From Sciurus carolinensis (lineage: Eukaryota; Chordata; Mammalia; Rodentia; Sciuridae): a DNA stretch of 64,000 bases. The notes below the pieces were generated by a model. The model saw only the letters and a program-made list of their open reading frames with translations, made no database searches and had not been told where the DNA came from. The position numbers and the translations under genes are program-made. This document shows, in pieces, positions 11,720 through 24,500 of this stretch. Numbering within the stretch: position 1 is the first letter of the stretch; each line of letters starts with the position of its first letter. The stretch spans positions 150,146,057 to 150,210,056 of the forward strand of contig NC_062219.1 of NCBI RefSeq assembly GCF_902686445.1, written 5' to 3'.

Positions 11720-12613
11720 ATTGGTTCCATTTTCTGGAGAAACCGAATACAACATCTATGTAGCAGAAACCTCAGCACCTGCCCTTCCCCACACTCAAAC
11801 CACAGGAGACCCTGACAGGACAGGCCCGGCTTCCCAGGCTCACCTGGTTGAACTCAGCCCAGATGCAACCCTTCAAGAGGGTTGCTGAGCCCTCTTCCGA
11901 GTGAACTGAGCAGCAGAGAGAGACATGGCAGTGAGAGGAGAAGGCAGCCCAGCGGGGAGAGAGGCAGGTGAGAGAAAAGAAAGCCGCAGCAGATGACTGG
12001 AGCGAGGCCACTCTGGCCCTGGGTCCTCCCTATAGGAAACCCTTCGTTGTCAAGTCAGACTTGAGTTTGCTTCTATTAGTTGCAACCAAAAGGTCTAACT
12101 AATATGTCCCACTGTGTCAGATGGCTTGCCAGCACGAGGAAATCAGAGGTGGGGGAAAAGCTGTGGTTCCCACCTTCCGTCCTCCTGGGCTCACCAAAAC
12201 GTGCTGCAGTCCTTCCTGCAGGCAGCTTACAGTGGCTGGGGACAGGCTCACATGCCAGCACACGGGCCCTGCAGGGTGGCCGCGAGGAAGAAGCAAAGCC
12301 AGAAGGCCTCGTTTAGTTTGAATTTCAGATGAACAGCAAATCGTTTTTAGTATAAGTTCATCCCAGATAGTTCACTTGACAATTTTGGAGATATATCATA
12401 CACAGGGTTAGAAAGGAGGGCTTCAATACTGAAGCATCTGAGAAATCTTATTTTATTTGTTAATTTATTTAATTAGTTAGTTCTTCCCTGCAGAAAACAA
12501 TGCTGGGGTTGGTCGAGCTTTGAAGGACAGGTAGGAGTTCAGTAGGTGGAGAGAGGTAGAGTATTTGAGGAAGAAAAAGAAAACAACAGATAAGCACAGC
12601 AGTAGCACAGCAG
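11720..12613. other. No gene or recognised repeat
   Basis: Several short overlapping frames on both strands around 12076-12332 show no family resemblance. Nothing supportable. Confidence 0.45.
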
Positions 12614-12703
12614 CATGTGTGTGTGTGCATGCACACGTGGGCATGTGTGTGCATGTGTGCATATGCGTGTGCATGCACCTGTGCACACACCTGTGCACAC
12701 ATG
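12614..12703. repeat. Alternating purine-pyrimidine GTGCAT-type simple repeat
   Basis: About 90 bases of nearly strict purine/pyrimidine alternation (tgtgtgtgtgcatgcacacg and variants). Such tracts can form Z-DNA. The Cys/His-rich frames on both strands here are artefacts of it. Confidence 0.9.
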
Positions 12704-13390
12704 CTGAGAACCCAGGCACATGGGTGTCCAATGCTCACAAGTGCCAGGCAACGAGATTGCAAGAATTGGTGCCTGTGTCAAGATTCAGATGTCGTGCTAA
12801 GAATAAAGGTGAGTCCCTACCTGTACGTACACTGTCGGAACATCCAGAAAGATAAGGTAAAAGCAGCAATTCATAATGACACTGGGAAGTTACAAGGGCT
12901 TACACAGCATGTCCAAGATCTGAAGAATTCCTGGAAAACCAAACATTTATAGGATCAGATTTGCAGCGAAATTGTAGACAAAACACAAAAGAGCAGAAAG
13001 TGGCTTCAATGCAATCTCAAAGGGAAGGATGAATTTTCCTAAGGAAACTCCAAGTTCACTGCCAACAATAGGAAAAAGAGAAGATCCTCGAGCGGTCATC
13101 CTGACAAGTGTTAAAGGACTGACCTGGAGCACAGACCGTTGGAACCCCCAGCCCCACGTACCAGCTCACACTCCCTCCTGGGCAAACCCAAGGACACTTC
13201 CTTCTGAGCGTGATGAGGAGGCCAGTTAGACTTATCATGAATATTTGGGCGAGAGAATAGATCAGGAGTCCGAGGTGACTTTGTCAAAGACTAGAGAGAG
13301 TGAAAGACTAAAGTCATGAGCACAGCTCTCCAAAGACACAGCTGTGTTCTAAAGATGACTGGAGGGCCCCAGGTAAGAGTGAGCTGCCTC
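12704..13390. other. No gene or recognised repeat
   Basis: Unique-looking DNA; frames on both strands are short and unsupported. Confidence 0.45.
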
Positions 13391-13495
13391 ACCTCAGCAG
13401 CTTAGCAAGGCCCTAAGCAATGCAGCCAGACCCTGTCTCTCAATAAAACACAAAAAAGGCCAGGGATGTGGCTCAGTGGTCAAGTGCCCAAAATG
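13391..13495 (+). repeat. Truncated B1-ID SINE
   Basis: 3' part only: 'agcttagcaaggccctaagcaa', 'agaccctgtctc', then the ID half 'gccagggatgtggctcagtgg'. 5'-truncated. Confidence 0.75.
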
Positions 13496-13852
13496 CAAAC
13501 ATTTTTAAAGTATGCAAAACTGTGGTTTTGCAAATTATCAAAGATGTCCGACTTTAATTAGAATTGTACCTATCTGGACATCTGTGATGGACCTGTTGTG
13601 TTTAGATGTGTAAAAATAAATAAATAGAGACATGTAATCCATAAATTTTGTAGGTTTGTTTCATAAATTTTATTTTCCTTGCTTATTTCAGCAAAAACAC
13701 TAATTATATAATAATAAATATTTTCACATTATTTGGGACGTGACAGTAACAGCCTGAGACTAGAAATAAAATGAAATCATACTTAATGGGCACAGATTTA
13801 AGTTGTCTTTATCAAAATGTGTAAATGAAAAAATTAAAAAGTAAGTTATTTT
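13496..13852. other. AT-rich spacer without gene
   Basis: AT-rich unique DNA. Nothing recognised. Confidence 0.45.
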
Positions 13853-14062
13853 TCAGCTGGGCGTGGTAGCATATACCTGTAATCCCAGCAGCTTGGGAAG
13901 CTGTAGCAGGAGGATCTTAAGTTCAAAGCTAGTCTCAGCAACTTAATGAGGCCCTAAGCAACTTAGCGAGACTGAATCTAAATAAAATATTAAAAGGGGT
14001 AGGGATGGGCTCAGTGACTAAGTGCCCTTGGTTTCAATCCCCTGTATCAAAAAAGAAAAAAA
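13853..14062 (+). repeat. B1-ID fusion SINE (MEN type)
   Basis: Full B1 half ('gctgggcgtggtagcatata') plus ID half ('ggtagggatgggctcagtgac') and an A-rich tail. Confidence 0.85.
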
Positions 14063-15154
14063 ATATATTTTTCACGCAAGTTTGGGGGAAATGTTGTTTT
14101 CTTCCAAAATACTTAAAGTTATCTATTAAATGATAGTATACAAATTACAGTTAATAAACAATGAGGTTTCAAATCATTTTAAAGATGAAATTTAAATTTG
14201 ATTTTTTAAAATTTTAATTCAATTTTAGTGATTTTTAGATAAAATAATGCTAAAAACTATTCCCAAATTTAGTTTTCCATGTTCATGGAAAGAATCAGCA
14301 TCGTGTTACAAGACTGTTGTTTAGACTAATATGTATACAAAATTAAGAGTATATGAATTATTTATCACCACAAAATTTTGTGCAGCTGTCTATAATTTGC
14401 TTCAAATATCAAGCTAATTCAAGAGACCCTCCAGATCTGAAAGACATGCAGAAAATGGATGCTCAGGCCTCTCAAGGAATGGAAGTTTATCATCAAGAAC
14501 CTGCTGCATTCCTCTCCAGAGGAAGGATCTGCCACCACGTTGAGTCTGAATCCTCCCTCTCCTCAGCGTTCTGCTCTCGAACTGTCCCTGCTGAAGCAGT
14601 AGCACTCCCGGAACGGACGGGGCACAACTCACAGACCTTCAGGGCATGTGGACAGGACATCCCTTGTGTTTCAAGGTCATGGACTCCAGGTAAGGAAACG
14701 TGTGTCTGGGGTTCTGGGCAGTGCCAGTCTGAGAGCAGATGGTTAGGGATGCAGAGCCTGCTCGAGTGGGACTGAGAGCCATACCCTGAGTGGAAGAGGC
14801 TCTGAGGTCGCCGTATGACCAGGTCTGAGGGGGTGAAAGCTCCTTCTCTGCCCTGGCCATGTGACCCAGCTGTCGCCTGCATCTTCAGAAGGGCTTCCCT
14901 GTGATGAGAACTTGAACTTGTGGATGGGAATCAGAGTTTCATTTGGGTGGAGCTGTTTCATCTAGACCTGTGTAGCAAATATGGAGGAGGAGAAGACCCT
15001 GAAACAAGCAAAGCCCACCAGACATCTGCAGAAGACCAGCCCTCCAAACAGGTACAGATGCAACCAACCAGGTGACTTGCATGAACCTGCCGTGTTCCTA
15101 GGAGCAGTGGACTGGAGTCCACTGGTCGAGCTAAGGAGACTGGACTGTACAGTT
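14063..15154. other. No gene or recognised repeat
   Basis: AT-rich to about 14350, then more balanced DNA in which five overlapping frames on both strands (14353-14961) have no family resemblance. Nothing supportable. Confidence 0.45.
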
Positions 15155-15540
15155 GTCAGAGGGCCAGAGAGAGGGTCTCATGAGGGAAGCACCACTGCCA
15201 TGCGTGTGGACAGGCCACTGGCTGCAGTGCAAAGAACACTTTTGAAGGGAAGAAGATTAGAGGCAGGAAACCATTTGCAAATCTATTATTTAATAGTCCA
15301 GATGGGAGGCGATAGAGATCTGAACCATGGCAGTGAGGTAGAGATGAAGAAAATAATCTGAAAGTACCTGGCAGATGTAATCATTAGACCATAGTGATCA
15401 GATGTGAAGAGAGAAGAAAACCAGTCCAGGACAATGTCTAGGTGTCTGGTATTCTGACACTCCAAACTGCTGTCACTAACTGATTTTGAAAAACAGGAGG
15501 AGAAACAGATTTGGTTAAAATTGAAATATAAAAATAGCAG
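15155..15540 (-). repeat. LINE-2 (L2) fragment
   Basis: The string of phrases ('gctgcagtgcaaagaacac', 'cctggcagatgtaatcattag', 'aggtgtctggtattctga') follows the order of an old L2 element in reverse. Decayed. Confidence 0.45.
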
Positions 15541-15569
15541 TCACAGTAACAGTCACTAATGGTGACAAT

Positions 15570-15800
15570 GAGTGACATTTATTGAGCCTCTACTACATGC
15601 TATCTATGGTTTCATTCATGCTTTATAATATCAACATTTATTATTTCCTTTAGTACTATGTAAGCATTCAGAGAAATGGTCACTACTACTGGTTCCTTTT
15701 GACCAACAAGGACAGTGAGGGGCAGCAAGGTTAAATAGTTTGCTCAAACTCACAGATGATACTCTAAATCCACAGTATTTCCAACATCATAGCAAACAGG
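15570..15800 (-). repeat. MIR SINE
   Basis: 'gacatttattgagcctctac', 'gacagtgaggggcagcaagg' and 'gtttgctcaaactcacag' are the reverse of the MIR consensus in the right order. Confidence 0.7.
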
Positions 15801-15824
15801 TTATAAAAGTTGTTTCTTATGATG

Positions 15825-16325
15825 TCTACTTTAATCTGTTGCTGCATAACAAAACACCCCAAAATGCATTTCCTTAAGACAACAGCAAACCTTTACTCTC
15901 TCGTGGAGCTTCTGAGGGTCAGGATGTTGGGAACTGGCTCGAGTGTGCCTTGAAGTGGCTGTTAAGATGTTGTCTAGGGTGGGGGCTATCCAAAGGCTTG
16001 TCTGGGGGCTGGGAACTCACTGACACTCATAGTTGGCAAGTTGGGGCTGGCTGTTGGTTGGGGGCCTCAGTGCCTCCCCCTGTGGACTTCTTCATAGGAC
16101 TGCTTGAGTGTGCTCTCCACAGGGCCACTGACTTCCCCCAGAATGAGTGACCCAAGAGACGAAAAGGCAGATGCTCAATGTCCTTCAGGGCCTGGCCTCA
16201 GAAGTCACACACACTCATTCCTCGGTATCCTACTGACGATACAGGCCAGACGTCTTCACTGTGGACAGAGAATACACAGAGGTAAGGATCATCAGGGTCA
16301 TTTGGATACTAGCTGCCGCATGTCC
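15825..16325 (-). mobile_element. MLT1-type MaLR LTR
   Basis: Reverse of an MLT1 LTR: 'ttgctgcataacaaaacacccc' at one end, then 'ggctggctgttggttggggg', 'gactgcttgagtgtgctctc', 'cagaagtcacacacactcat' and 'ggatactagctgccgca' at the other. An old insertion. The frames at 15950-16400 lie inside it. Confidence 0.8.
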
Positions 16326-16665
16326 CTTAATCTGGTCACATGGCATCAAGTCCCAGAACCTTTCAACAGTGCAGGCCAGCTCTCTGCTCATCTGACTTAA
16401 CCCGCAGATAGATTTTTAGAGACAAGCTTGCACTCCATCCCTTAAGGCAATCCTCTATTAATATTGGATCTGTCAACGGAGCTTTAGTCAATGTTGAGCA
16501 TCGGGAAATTTGACATTGTAATCCCTGAAAATTCCTGGAGGGCAATACGTATCTCTTGCTGATTAAGGGCACGGAAAACCTGGCAGAGCTGATCTCTGCC
16601 TGCTTCTAAATTCCACCGCGCGCAGCCCGCTCCTTCCTGCGGGGCCTCCGGACCCTCTCTCCCAC
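16326..16665. other. No gene or recognised repeat
   Basis: Nothing supportable; a CpG-containing patch lies near 16616-16670. Confidence 0.4.
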
Positions 16666-16810
16666 CCGAGCCGGGATTTGCCCTGCCCTGCGCCTGGAAT
16701 GCCTCCCCTCACAGCCTCACACTTTCCCTCCCCCTGGCTGCTTCTTATTCCAGGCTTCTGCTTAAATGTCACTACCTCCTAGAGAATGTCCCTGCTCTCT
16801 TGGAATCAAA
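16666..16810 (+). repeat. LINE-2 (L2) fragment
   Basis: 'ctgcgcctggaatgcctc' and 'ggcttctgcttaaatgtcac' are hallmark phrases of the L2 3' half in sense orientation. Confidence 0.55.
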
Positions 16811-17654
16811 TGGAGCAAGGCCTCTGATAATTGGGGCCCTGAGCGACGTCCTGCCGTGCAGCGAGCATGGAGGAACCTGTTCCCTCTGAGGAAAGCCCCT
16901 TCAGCACCGGGCCGGGGAAGGCAGGGGCCGTTTGTCCCTTCTGTCCTGACTATGCTAATAAAGACAATGATTGCTTCCACCTGTCAGTACTGAGATAGCA
17001 GTTGGATCCTCGGCCCCCGTTTGTTCAAGAATTCGCTCACATAAAAACATTAGTGAATAGAAGGCACCTTCCTAAAAGCATAAAGGGAAGGAGAAGAAAC
17101 CCTGAAAACAATCTCCCTCAGGTTGTCATTTTCCAAAGCAACTCTTGGCTGCTCTGACACGGGTGTTCTTTTCAGTCATGCTGGTAAATTGTCACCAGTT
17201 TGTTCTTCGGGCCGTGGGTGGGTCAGATCTGATTTGCAGAGCTGTGGCATGAATATCCTATCTCACTTGGTTGAGTGCGCTCTCCCAACCTGCCCTCCGT
17301 GTCAGGCAGGGAAGAGTGGCCAAGGATCAGCCCGGAGCCCACAGGAGCCGCTCCCAGCACACCCCACCCTGCTTCCCGGTCAGTCCAGCCTCACCCACTC
17401 TTCCCTCTTCTCATAGTTATTCGTCTTTCGGCTCCCACCTGTCCAAAGGTGCACAGCCAGAGCTGTCCATCACTGAAGAAGAGAGAGAGACCTCTTTAAC
17501 AGGATTGGCCCTCCCCTAAGAGACCTTGATGGAACTTGACTCTGGGAGCCTTAGCCCCAAGAAACACAAAAGCATTTCTTCCAAATTGGTGTGTTAGGTC
17601 CTCAGGGGTATTTGAGAAAGGGTCATGTATCCTCGCTCCTTATCTAGACATCGA
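16811..17654. other. No gene or recognised repeat
   Basis: Frames at 17123-17519 overlap in all three registers of one strand and show only low-complexity Ser/Pro-rich composition. Nothing supportable. Confidence 0.45.
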
Positions 17655-18062
17655 ATTTATAATCCTCACAACTCTCATTGGGATAATATTATCCCAATTT
17701 TTTTTTCCAATTAAGAAACCAAGGAGCTGGGCGCAGTGTTGCACACCTGTAATCCCGGCAGCTCAGGAGGCTGAGGCAGGAGGATTTCAAGTTCAAGGCC
17801 AGCCTCAGTAATTTAGCAAGGCCCTAAGCAATTCAGTGAGACCCTGTCTGTATATAAAATATAAAAGAGGACTGAGGATGTGGCTCAGTAGTTGATTGCT
17901 CTTGAGTTCAATCCTTGGTAGCAAAAACACAAAAACAAAACAAAACAAAAACAAAGTTCAGGGAATTTAGGCGATGTGCCCACCTCACTGAATTAGAAAG
18001 TGGTGTAACTTTGAGGCTGGGGCCAACTGACTGCAAGTCAGGCTCTTAACCCTGACCCTACA
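17655..18062 (-). repeat. MIR SINE split by a younger SINE
   Basis: Left part 'aatcctcacaactctcattg' and right part 'ggcgatgtgcccacctcact ... gcaagtcaggctcttaacc' are the two halves of a reversed MIR, separated by the B1-ID element at 17723-17956. Confidence 0.65.
17723..17956 (+). repeat. B1-ID fusion SINE nested in MIR
   Basis: Starts 'ggagctgggcgcagtg', passes through the B1 half and the ID half ('gactgaggatgtggctcagtag') to a long (AAAAC)n tail. Confidence 0.85.
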
Positions 18063-19684
18063 TGTCATGAACCCGTGAACCTGTTTTATGACAGGGTCCT
18101 GATGGGGAAGCCCTGCTGGGGCGTTTCTTAATCGGCCTTCCCTGGATGTTGCTGGGGAATGACAGACTTACCATCAGGATAGACCAAAGAGTGGGTTGAA
18201 AATAAGGAAATGCAGAAACTTGTCTTTTGTGTCCGCTACACAGGAAACAAAGAGCCACCGAGAGAAGTGGATACACACCCAGGACCAAGAGTTGGTCAAC
18301 GTTTGCAGAAAAGCAGTAAGTTGTTTTAAACCAGGGTCTCACAGAAGGGCCCCCCCGGGGGTGACTGTAGACTACAGAACTTGAGCTCAGACCCCTCAGG
18401 TGACTTCCCTAGAAACCAGCCATGCCATCTAAACCTAGTTTGGGGCCAGCCTCATCTCCTCCCTCCTTAGTCACTGTCACTTTGCTTGGGGAAGCCAGGA
18501 CTCCCGACTTCAGGCCAGGTCCTTCAGGGACTGTCGTTCCAGGTCCCACACTTACAAAGAATTCACGAAGAGCTCGTGCGACTTGGTCTGGCCAATTAGA
18601 ATATCATATTTTCCTGGCCCACAAACATGTTAAGGGACAGTTATGTAATCCAATCAAGTGGATAAAAACAAATTAGATATTCCCGGGATTATTGAAAGGT
18701 GCACTTAAATTTATTTTTTTCACTGAGTCGAATCAGGTCGCTGGAGGCTGTCTTCTCGCTGCCCCTGGAGCTGGAGAATAACACCAACCTTCTCAAGACA
18801 CAAAATCGATGGCATTTTTGTTTAACCTTCATCCCAAGCCGGCCTTGATTGATGTGAGATGAAAACCAAGATTTTTCAGTTACATAAGCCAATAACATTC
18901 CTTTAAAAAAAAAAATCTATGCCAGTTTGGATTGTGTTTTCTGTTATTTGTAAGAAGAAGTTCTAAATGATGAAGAATTTTATACCCGAATTGGGCATAC
19001 AAGGCACTAAATTATAGAATCATGTAAATTAAGGGTAGTTTCAAGAAGATGAGGACCTCTCTGTCCTAGGCTGAAAGTTAATAATCCTAACTCTTCATAT
19101 GAAATAGGAAACAGCTGGTGGAATGACTATCAGGCATTTCATCTTGGGGAGCAGGACCATGCTTTGGTAAAAGTCTGGGATGCTAGAGAACAGAGCACAA
19201 CGATGTCTGCATTTCAGAGTGCCTTTGCCTGTCTTGAGGCCTGTGTTACAGTGCTTGGGTTTGAAGTGGCTCCTCTGAAATCTAAGAGCAGCTTTGATAT
19301 TTCTAAAACACTCCTGGTCCCATAGGTCTCAGCCAGCCACCTCCCTTAATGTGGTTCTGCCTGACAAAGTGGCCAATTACCATTTACAAAAGTGTGGCTG
19401 GCATGCAGGCCTGGAGCAGATTAGCCTCTCATTCCTGCCCCAGAATGGCATTGGAATTGCCTCAAGACAGACGTGGAGGCGAAGGGCTGTACGCTGAGGG
19501 TTAGAAGAGATGGGCAGAGCGTCAGAAGCCACTGCTAAGAAACAAGCCCATAGAGCCACGTCTATGGCTAGTTGTCTGCCTTTGGTTATTAGCCCAGAGG
19601 ATTGCATGGAGGCAAAAACTAACCAAAGTCCAGGTCTGGCAAAAAGGTAAAAAAGAAAAAGAAAAAAAAAGACTAATGATTATT
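18063..19684. other. No gene or recognised repeat
   Basis: Unique-looking DNA with an A-run at 18905-18915 and an A-rich stretch at 19650-19670. Frames here are short and unsupported. Confidence 0.45.
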
Positions 19685-19688
19685 TCAC

Positions 19689-20030
19689 TGTCAGCTTTCT
19701 GTTACTATAACAAATACCCAAGATAACCAACTCAAAATGAGAAAAAGGTTATTTTGGCTCATGTTTTTAAAAGTTTCATTCCAGTATCACTTGACTCCAT
19801 TGCTTTTGGGTCTGTGTTGAGGAGCATGGCGGTGAGCACACAGTGGAGCAGAGTGGCTCACCTCATGGCCAGCATGCAACCGAAGAGGAAAAGAAGGAGG
19901 TCCCACTCTTCTCTTCAAGGACACGCCCCCAATGACTGGAAGCCCTCCCACTAGGCCCCACCTCTTAAAGGTCCCACCACTCCTTTAACACATGGGTCTT
20001 TGCAGGACACTCCAGATCCAAACTGTATCA
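19689..20030 (-). mobile_element. MaLR-type LTR, older copy
   Basis: Same family look as the LTR at 9726: 'gtcagctttctgttactata', 'ggttattttggctcatg', 'tgactccattgcttttgg', 'actaggccccacctctta', 'gatccaaactgtatca'. TG...CA ends can be drawn but no duplicated target survives. Confidence 0.65.
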
Positions 20031-20099
20031 ACCTCTAATGCTCTTGCCACACTATTAGAACAGAAAAAGTTGGTAACAGAGTATTACTTTTTCTTTCTT

Positions 20100-20312
20100 T
20101 CTTTTTTTTTTGGTACTGGGGATTGAATCCAGTAGTACTTAACTACTGAACCACATCCCCAGCATTTTTTATTTTTTATTTTGAGACAGGGTCTTGCTAA
20201 GTTGCTTAGAGCCTCATTAAAGTTGCTGAGGTTGGCCTTGAACTTGAGACCCTCCTACCACAGCCTCTGGAGTCACTGGGATTATAGTCATATGCCACCA
20301 TGCCTGGCTAAA
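20100..20312 (-). repeat. B1-ID fusion SINE (MEN type)
   Basis: 'ggtactggggattgaatcc' ID half, 'gagacagggtcttgctaagt' and 'ctgggattatagtcatatgcc' B1 half, in reverse. Confidence 0.85.
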
Positions 20313-20335
20313 GCATTGCCTATTTTACAATGTTT

Positions 20336-20466
20336 CTGAAGACATGGTGGCATGTACCTATACTCTTATAGTCTTAGGTAATTGGGAGGCTGAGCCCAAC
20401 GGTTTGAGATTACTTAGGGCAACATAACAATGCTCCATCTCAAAAACAAACAAACAAACAAACAAA
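20336..20466 (+). repeat. B1-like SINE with (CAAA)n tail
   Basis: 'gacatggtggcatgtaccta', 'gggaggctgagcccaac' then (caaa)n: a lone, diverged B1-type element. Confidence 0.65.
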
Positions 20467-20524
20467 AGTTTGGTTTCTCTAGTTTTTCTATTGTTCTAGA
20501 TTTCTGTTTAAGTAGAATTTAAAT

Positions 20525-20665
20525 TTTACCTGGGCTTGGTGGTCTGCAATCTGGGCTTGGGAGGCTGAGGTAGAAGGATCACAAGTTGAAGGCCAGCCTC
20601 AGAAAATTAGCAAAGCCCTAAGCAACTGAGCGAGACCCCATCTAATAAGAGAAATAAATAAATAT
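20525..20665 (+). repeat. B1-half SINE
   Basis: 'cctgggcttggtggtctgc', 'gaggctgaggtagaaggatc', 'gcaactgagcgagacccca', ending in (aaat)n. The ID half is missing. Confidence 0.75.
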
Positions 20666-20739
20666 AATTTAAATTTTTATTGTTATGTAATATTTTCTTA
20701 TAAAAGCTCTTTTTACTCATTTTTTAGCCTTATTCTTTA

Positions 20740-21200
20740 ATATTTTTGTCCATTCAAAACATTTTAAAGTTAGGCTTGTTGAAGTACAATTTGTATACAG
20801 TGAAATCCACTGTTTTTAGTGCATCTAAGAGTTTTGAAAAATGCAAGCAGTCAGGTAACAACTACCACTACCAATGCAGTAGAGACAGTAGCAGAGAAGG
20901 TAGATGAATATCTTCATCCAGAGCCATTTGATAGCCAGTCCCTCCCTTGTCCCCTGGTCCTGTCAATCACCGATCTGTTTTCAGGATGTTGTGTACTGTG
21001 TAGCCACTTGAATCTGGCTTTGTTTCTGAAGCCTGATGAATGTGAGATGCACCTGCATTGTGGCATTAGAAGTTCATTTTGGGGGTACCCTGCCATTGTA
21101 TCTATGTACCAGAGTTTATGTATCAACTAGTTGAAGGACACTGGGTTGTTCTCAGGTTTTCCTGGTATTTTTCACAGCGAATTTTATAAACATTTCTTTT
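20740..21200 (-). repeat. Ancient L1 3' end
   Basis: 'gaagtacaatttgtatacagtgaaatccactgt', 'aactagttgaaggacac', 'gggttgttctcagg' match an old L1 3' region in reverse. The 103-codon frame at 20819-21130 lies in it. Confidence 0.5.
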
Positions 21201-21379
21201 TCTATGAAAGCTCTTTTATAATTTTGTTTCCTTTATAAGTTTATGTCCCTTTTGATTTGTTTGCCATATCTGCCTTCTCGTTTTTAAGTATGGTTTTTTT
21301 CTTTCTATTGTGTTATATTTATCACTTCTTTATTTTGTTAGTCTCTATTTAAAAACCAACTTTGGGTTTTATTTGTCAA

Positions 21380-21518
21380 ATTTAAAAAAAAATTTGTAGT
21401 TGTAGATGGACACAATACCTTTATTTTATTCATTACTTTTTATGTGGTGCTGAGCATCGAACCCAGTGCCTCACACGTGCTAGGTGAGTACGCTACCACT
21501 GAGCCACAGCCCAGCCCT
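21380..21518 (-). repeat. ID SINE, sciurid type
   Basis: 'gtagttgtagatggacacaa', 'tatgtggtgctgagcatcga' and 'cactgagccacagccc' in reverse. This form with the extended 3' part is typical of squirrels. Confidence 0.85.
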
Positions 21519-24500
21519 GCCAAGTGTTTTTAATTGTTAATTTCCGTAGATATGCTTTTAGTTTTATCTCATTCGGGGTTTTGAATTTTACATTTCTAAG
21601 ATTTTAATTGATTGTTCAACTGTATTTCTGTTAATAATAAAATAATCTAAAGGCATACATTTTCTTCTGCAGTTTCCTGCACTTTACGGTTTCTCAGGTG
21701 TACTTTCACAAAGGGATTTTCTCAAATGATTATTTTTAAACATATTTTTATGGTATTCTTAGTTTTTTCCTTTGGTAAGTCAATTCTTTAGAAAAATCAG
21801 CATTTTTTTTCACATAATTTCTTTTTTTTTCCTTATGTTTTCAGTACTAAATTATATTTCTATGGCAAGTGAGGGGCCTAGAGGTATTTGCCTGCATTAT
21901 AAATACATATCCTGTAGCTCACTTAAATGTCAACTAATTTTATATGTGTTGGCATCAGGACCTGTTATACAATTATATGTCATCCACTCAGGCTCAACTT
22001 ATTGACACCAAGAATAAAATCTCTAATATAATTTTGATTCTGTCAATTACCATATTTCTAGCAAATACATTCTTCTCTACCTTACTTCTGCCACTTTCTT
22101 AGGTAAATCATACATTCCATTTCTTAGCCTCAAAGTTCCTGAATCTCTCCTACGGTCCACCCTCCCAGCCACACCCTGGATCCTGTTACAGCTGGGAATT
22201 CATCTGCTTTGCCATCTCAGTCTTAGAATATATTCTGCTTTCCTTCCTCTCAATTTCTGACTCCCGGAAGGTAGCAAAACCATCCTATACTGCTTTCCCA
22301 CTCAGACCTGTCCTTCTAGAGGCATTTATTCCATTTTGGATTCTCTTTCTTCTCAACCCAACTTGACCCTCATTTTGAACCACTGAATACATTCCCAATG
22401 GTATTTTCAGTTTCCTTCCCCTCCTGCCTTTCTACTCTATCTGTCCACAAAATCCCGACCCTGGATCAATACATTCATCTGCCTTCTCTGAAAACACCTT
22501 CAGGAGCTGCAGACTTAGTTAAAGCTCTTGACTGACAATGAGAACCAACTAGAGCTAGTTTCCAGCAAGGAAATAAACATGAAGAGTCAAAGCTGAACTC
22601 ATAGAGGACCAAGAGTCAAGGATGCAGCCTGGCCTCCAGAGGATCAGAATCAGGAATTCTCTGTCCATTTTCCCCCTGTGCTTCTCTCTGCCTGCTTCTT
22701 GCTACCCCCACTCTCTCTCTAGAACAGCTTTCTCTTCTCCACAGTCACATGGTAGTTTCCTAACATACGCCTTATTAAATGGAGGTATTGGACACTGGGT
22801 GTACAATACAGGGATGCTGGACTCTCAGTCTCAATTTCTCATCCATGGGGAAAGACTCTGGTTGGTCCATGTTGGTAAGAGGTCTAGCATAGACCAATCA
22901 ACCAGGGCCGGGGTCTCACTATATAGGATTAAAATGGTAACTGCGAACGTGGGTCTATTGCCATGTGCTCTTTCATGGACTCTTTTCCAGGGAGGGTAGG
23001 ATGGGCTAAAGGGACCCAGGTTATATATACTCATGAAATCCACTGCAGTGGCCAGAGGATGCTAGGTTCTAGGAACTGGTCCTAGTCATATGCCCAGTGG
23101 TAGAGGCTGAGGTGGCATGTGCCTGCCTGAATCAGGTGGAACTGTAGCTGGTAAGAGGAGGTCCTTCTCAACAAGGAAACCAAGGACTGTCGCACATGGT
23201 GGATGATAGGTAAGGAAGGTGCAGAACTTCCAGCTGATGGATTCCTAGGTAGTTATGGCAGGTTCAGTATGTGCAAGACCGGCTCTGAATGTCATCTGTC
23301 CTTACTCAGGGTGTTCTCATTGCTTCATTTGAAGTGTTTAAGATCTTAGATTCTTAAAAATACCAACATTCATTGCTATCAAACAATTTGTTTTTCAAAA
23401 TCAAATATTAATGACATTAGATTATTTTGGATTAACCACACCATTGTTTTCCTCCCTTAGTTCAGATAATCAACGATCAGTTCAATAAACTGACAGATGT
23501 CATTTGTATAATGATACATCATAATTATGTAAAAACCAATCAACTTCAGGGAGTAGTTTTGCTTTGAGCAAATTCATTTAGGATGTGAATTCTGCCCATA
23601 TTCATACATAACATAATCAAATATATGCTTTGAAAATAAATGCTGTAACAATTCACTGTCTTCTTACTAATCATTTGGGAAATTGTAGGGGTTGAATATA
23701 AGAACACAACAAAATTAAAACAAAATGTCTCTTTTCCTTTGTTTTACCCTGACTGCATTTTATCTGACCTCTGCTCTTGCTCTCCTATTGAATGGACAAC
23801 CTCAAAGAGGCTCTTCAAGAAATTTAGAATAAGCAAATAAACTGAAACTGGATACTTCCCTCTGCTCTCTTCTCTCCCAGCTGTCACAATTTAAATCTGC
23901 TTTTTCTGTAGGTTCAGGGAGTAAATTCTCATGAAATCAGTTGCTGCAAGGGTTCTGTTCCCTGACAAAGAGTTTCTCAGTAGTAAAACCCTCTCTGACC
24001 TGACCTTTGTTGTTCTCACTGCTCACTCTCAAAGAGATTTGCTCTTGGTGGAATTGCAAATATCTGAATTTCTCCTACCAATTTATCACTTGCTTTGGAA
24101 AGAAGCCAATGAGAGATGTACCCAATAGAGATCATAACAAAAACTGTGAGTGCCCTATAGTTGGCGGGGGGGGGGGATTTTTCTCTTTCCACATCTTCCT
24201 GGCAGTGACCACATTCTGATACTTGCCTGCAAAATATATTGCCAGTCTAATATTATAATTGACTGTCGACGGTCACTGCTAATATCTTACTAGAAAACTT
24301 TAGTTTCTTAAAATTTGGATTTAAAAAGAAAACATCAGCCAAATGTGTTTGATTTTGAAAAGTAAGTCAACAACTCTTATTTATCCCCCAAATGTTTGTA
24401 TCTCGAGCAGTGTGACACAGAGCTCGGAGGGTCATGGCCTTTCCCAGGACCGCTCTCAGCAATTCCCCTCTGCTTCCACCATCCGCCTCCCCATCCAGCG

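Noticed and set aside
11466..11888. 140-codon frame with His/Thr repeats
   Set aside because: Driven by a CA/CT simple repeat.
12469..12952. Cys/His-rich frames on both strands that hint at zinc-binding proteins
   Set aside because: The pattern is produced by the GTGCAT alternating repeat read in several registers.
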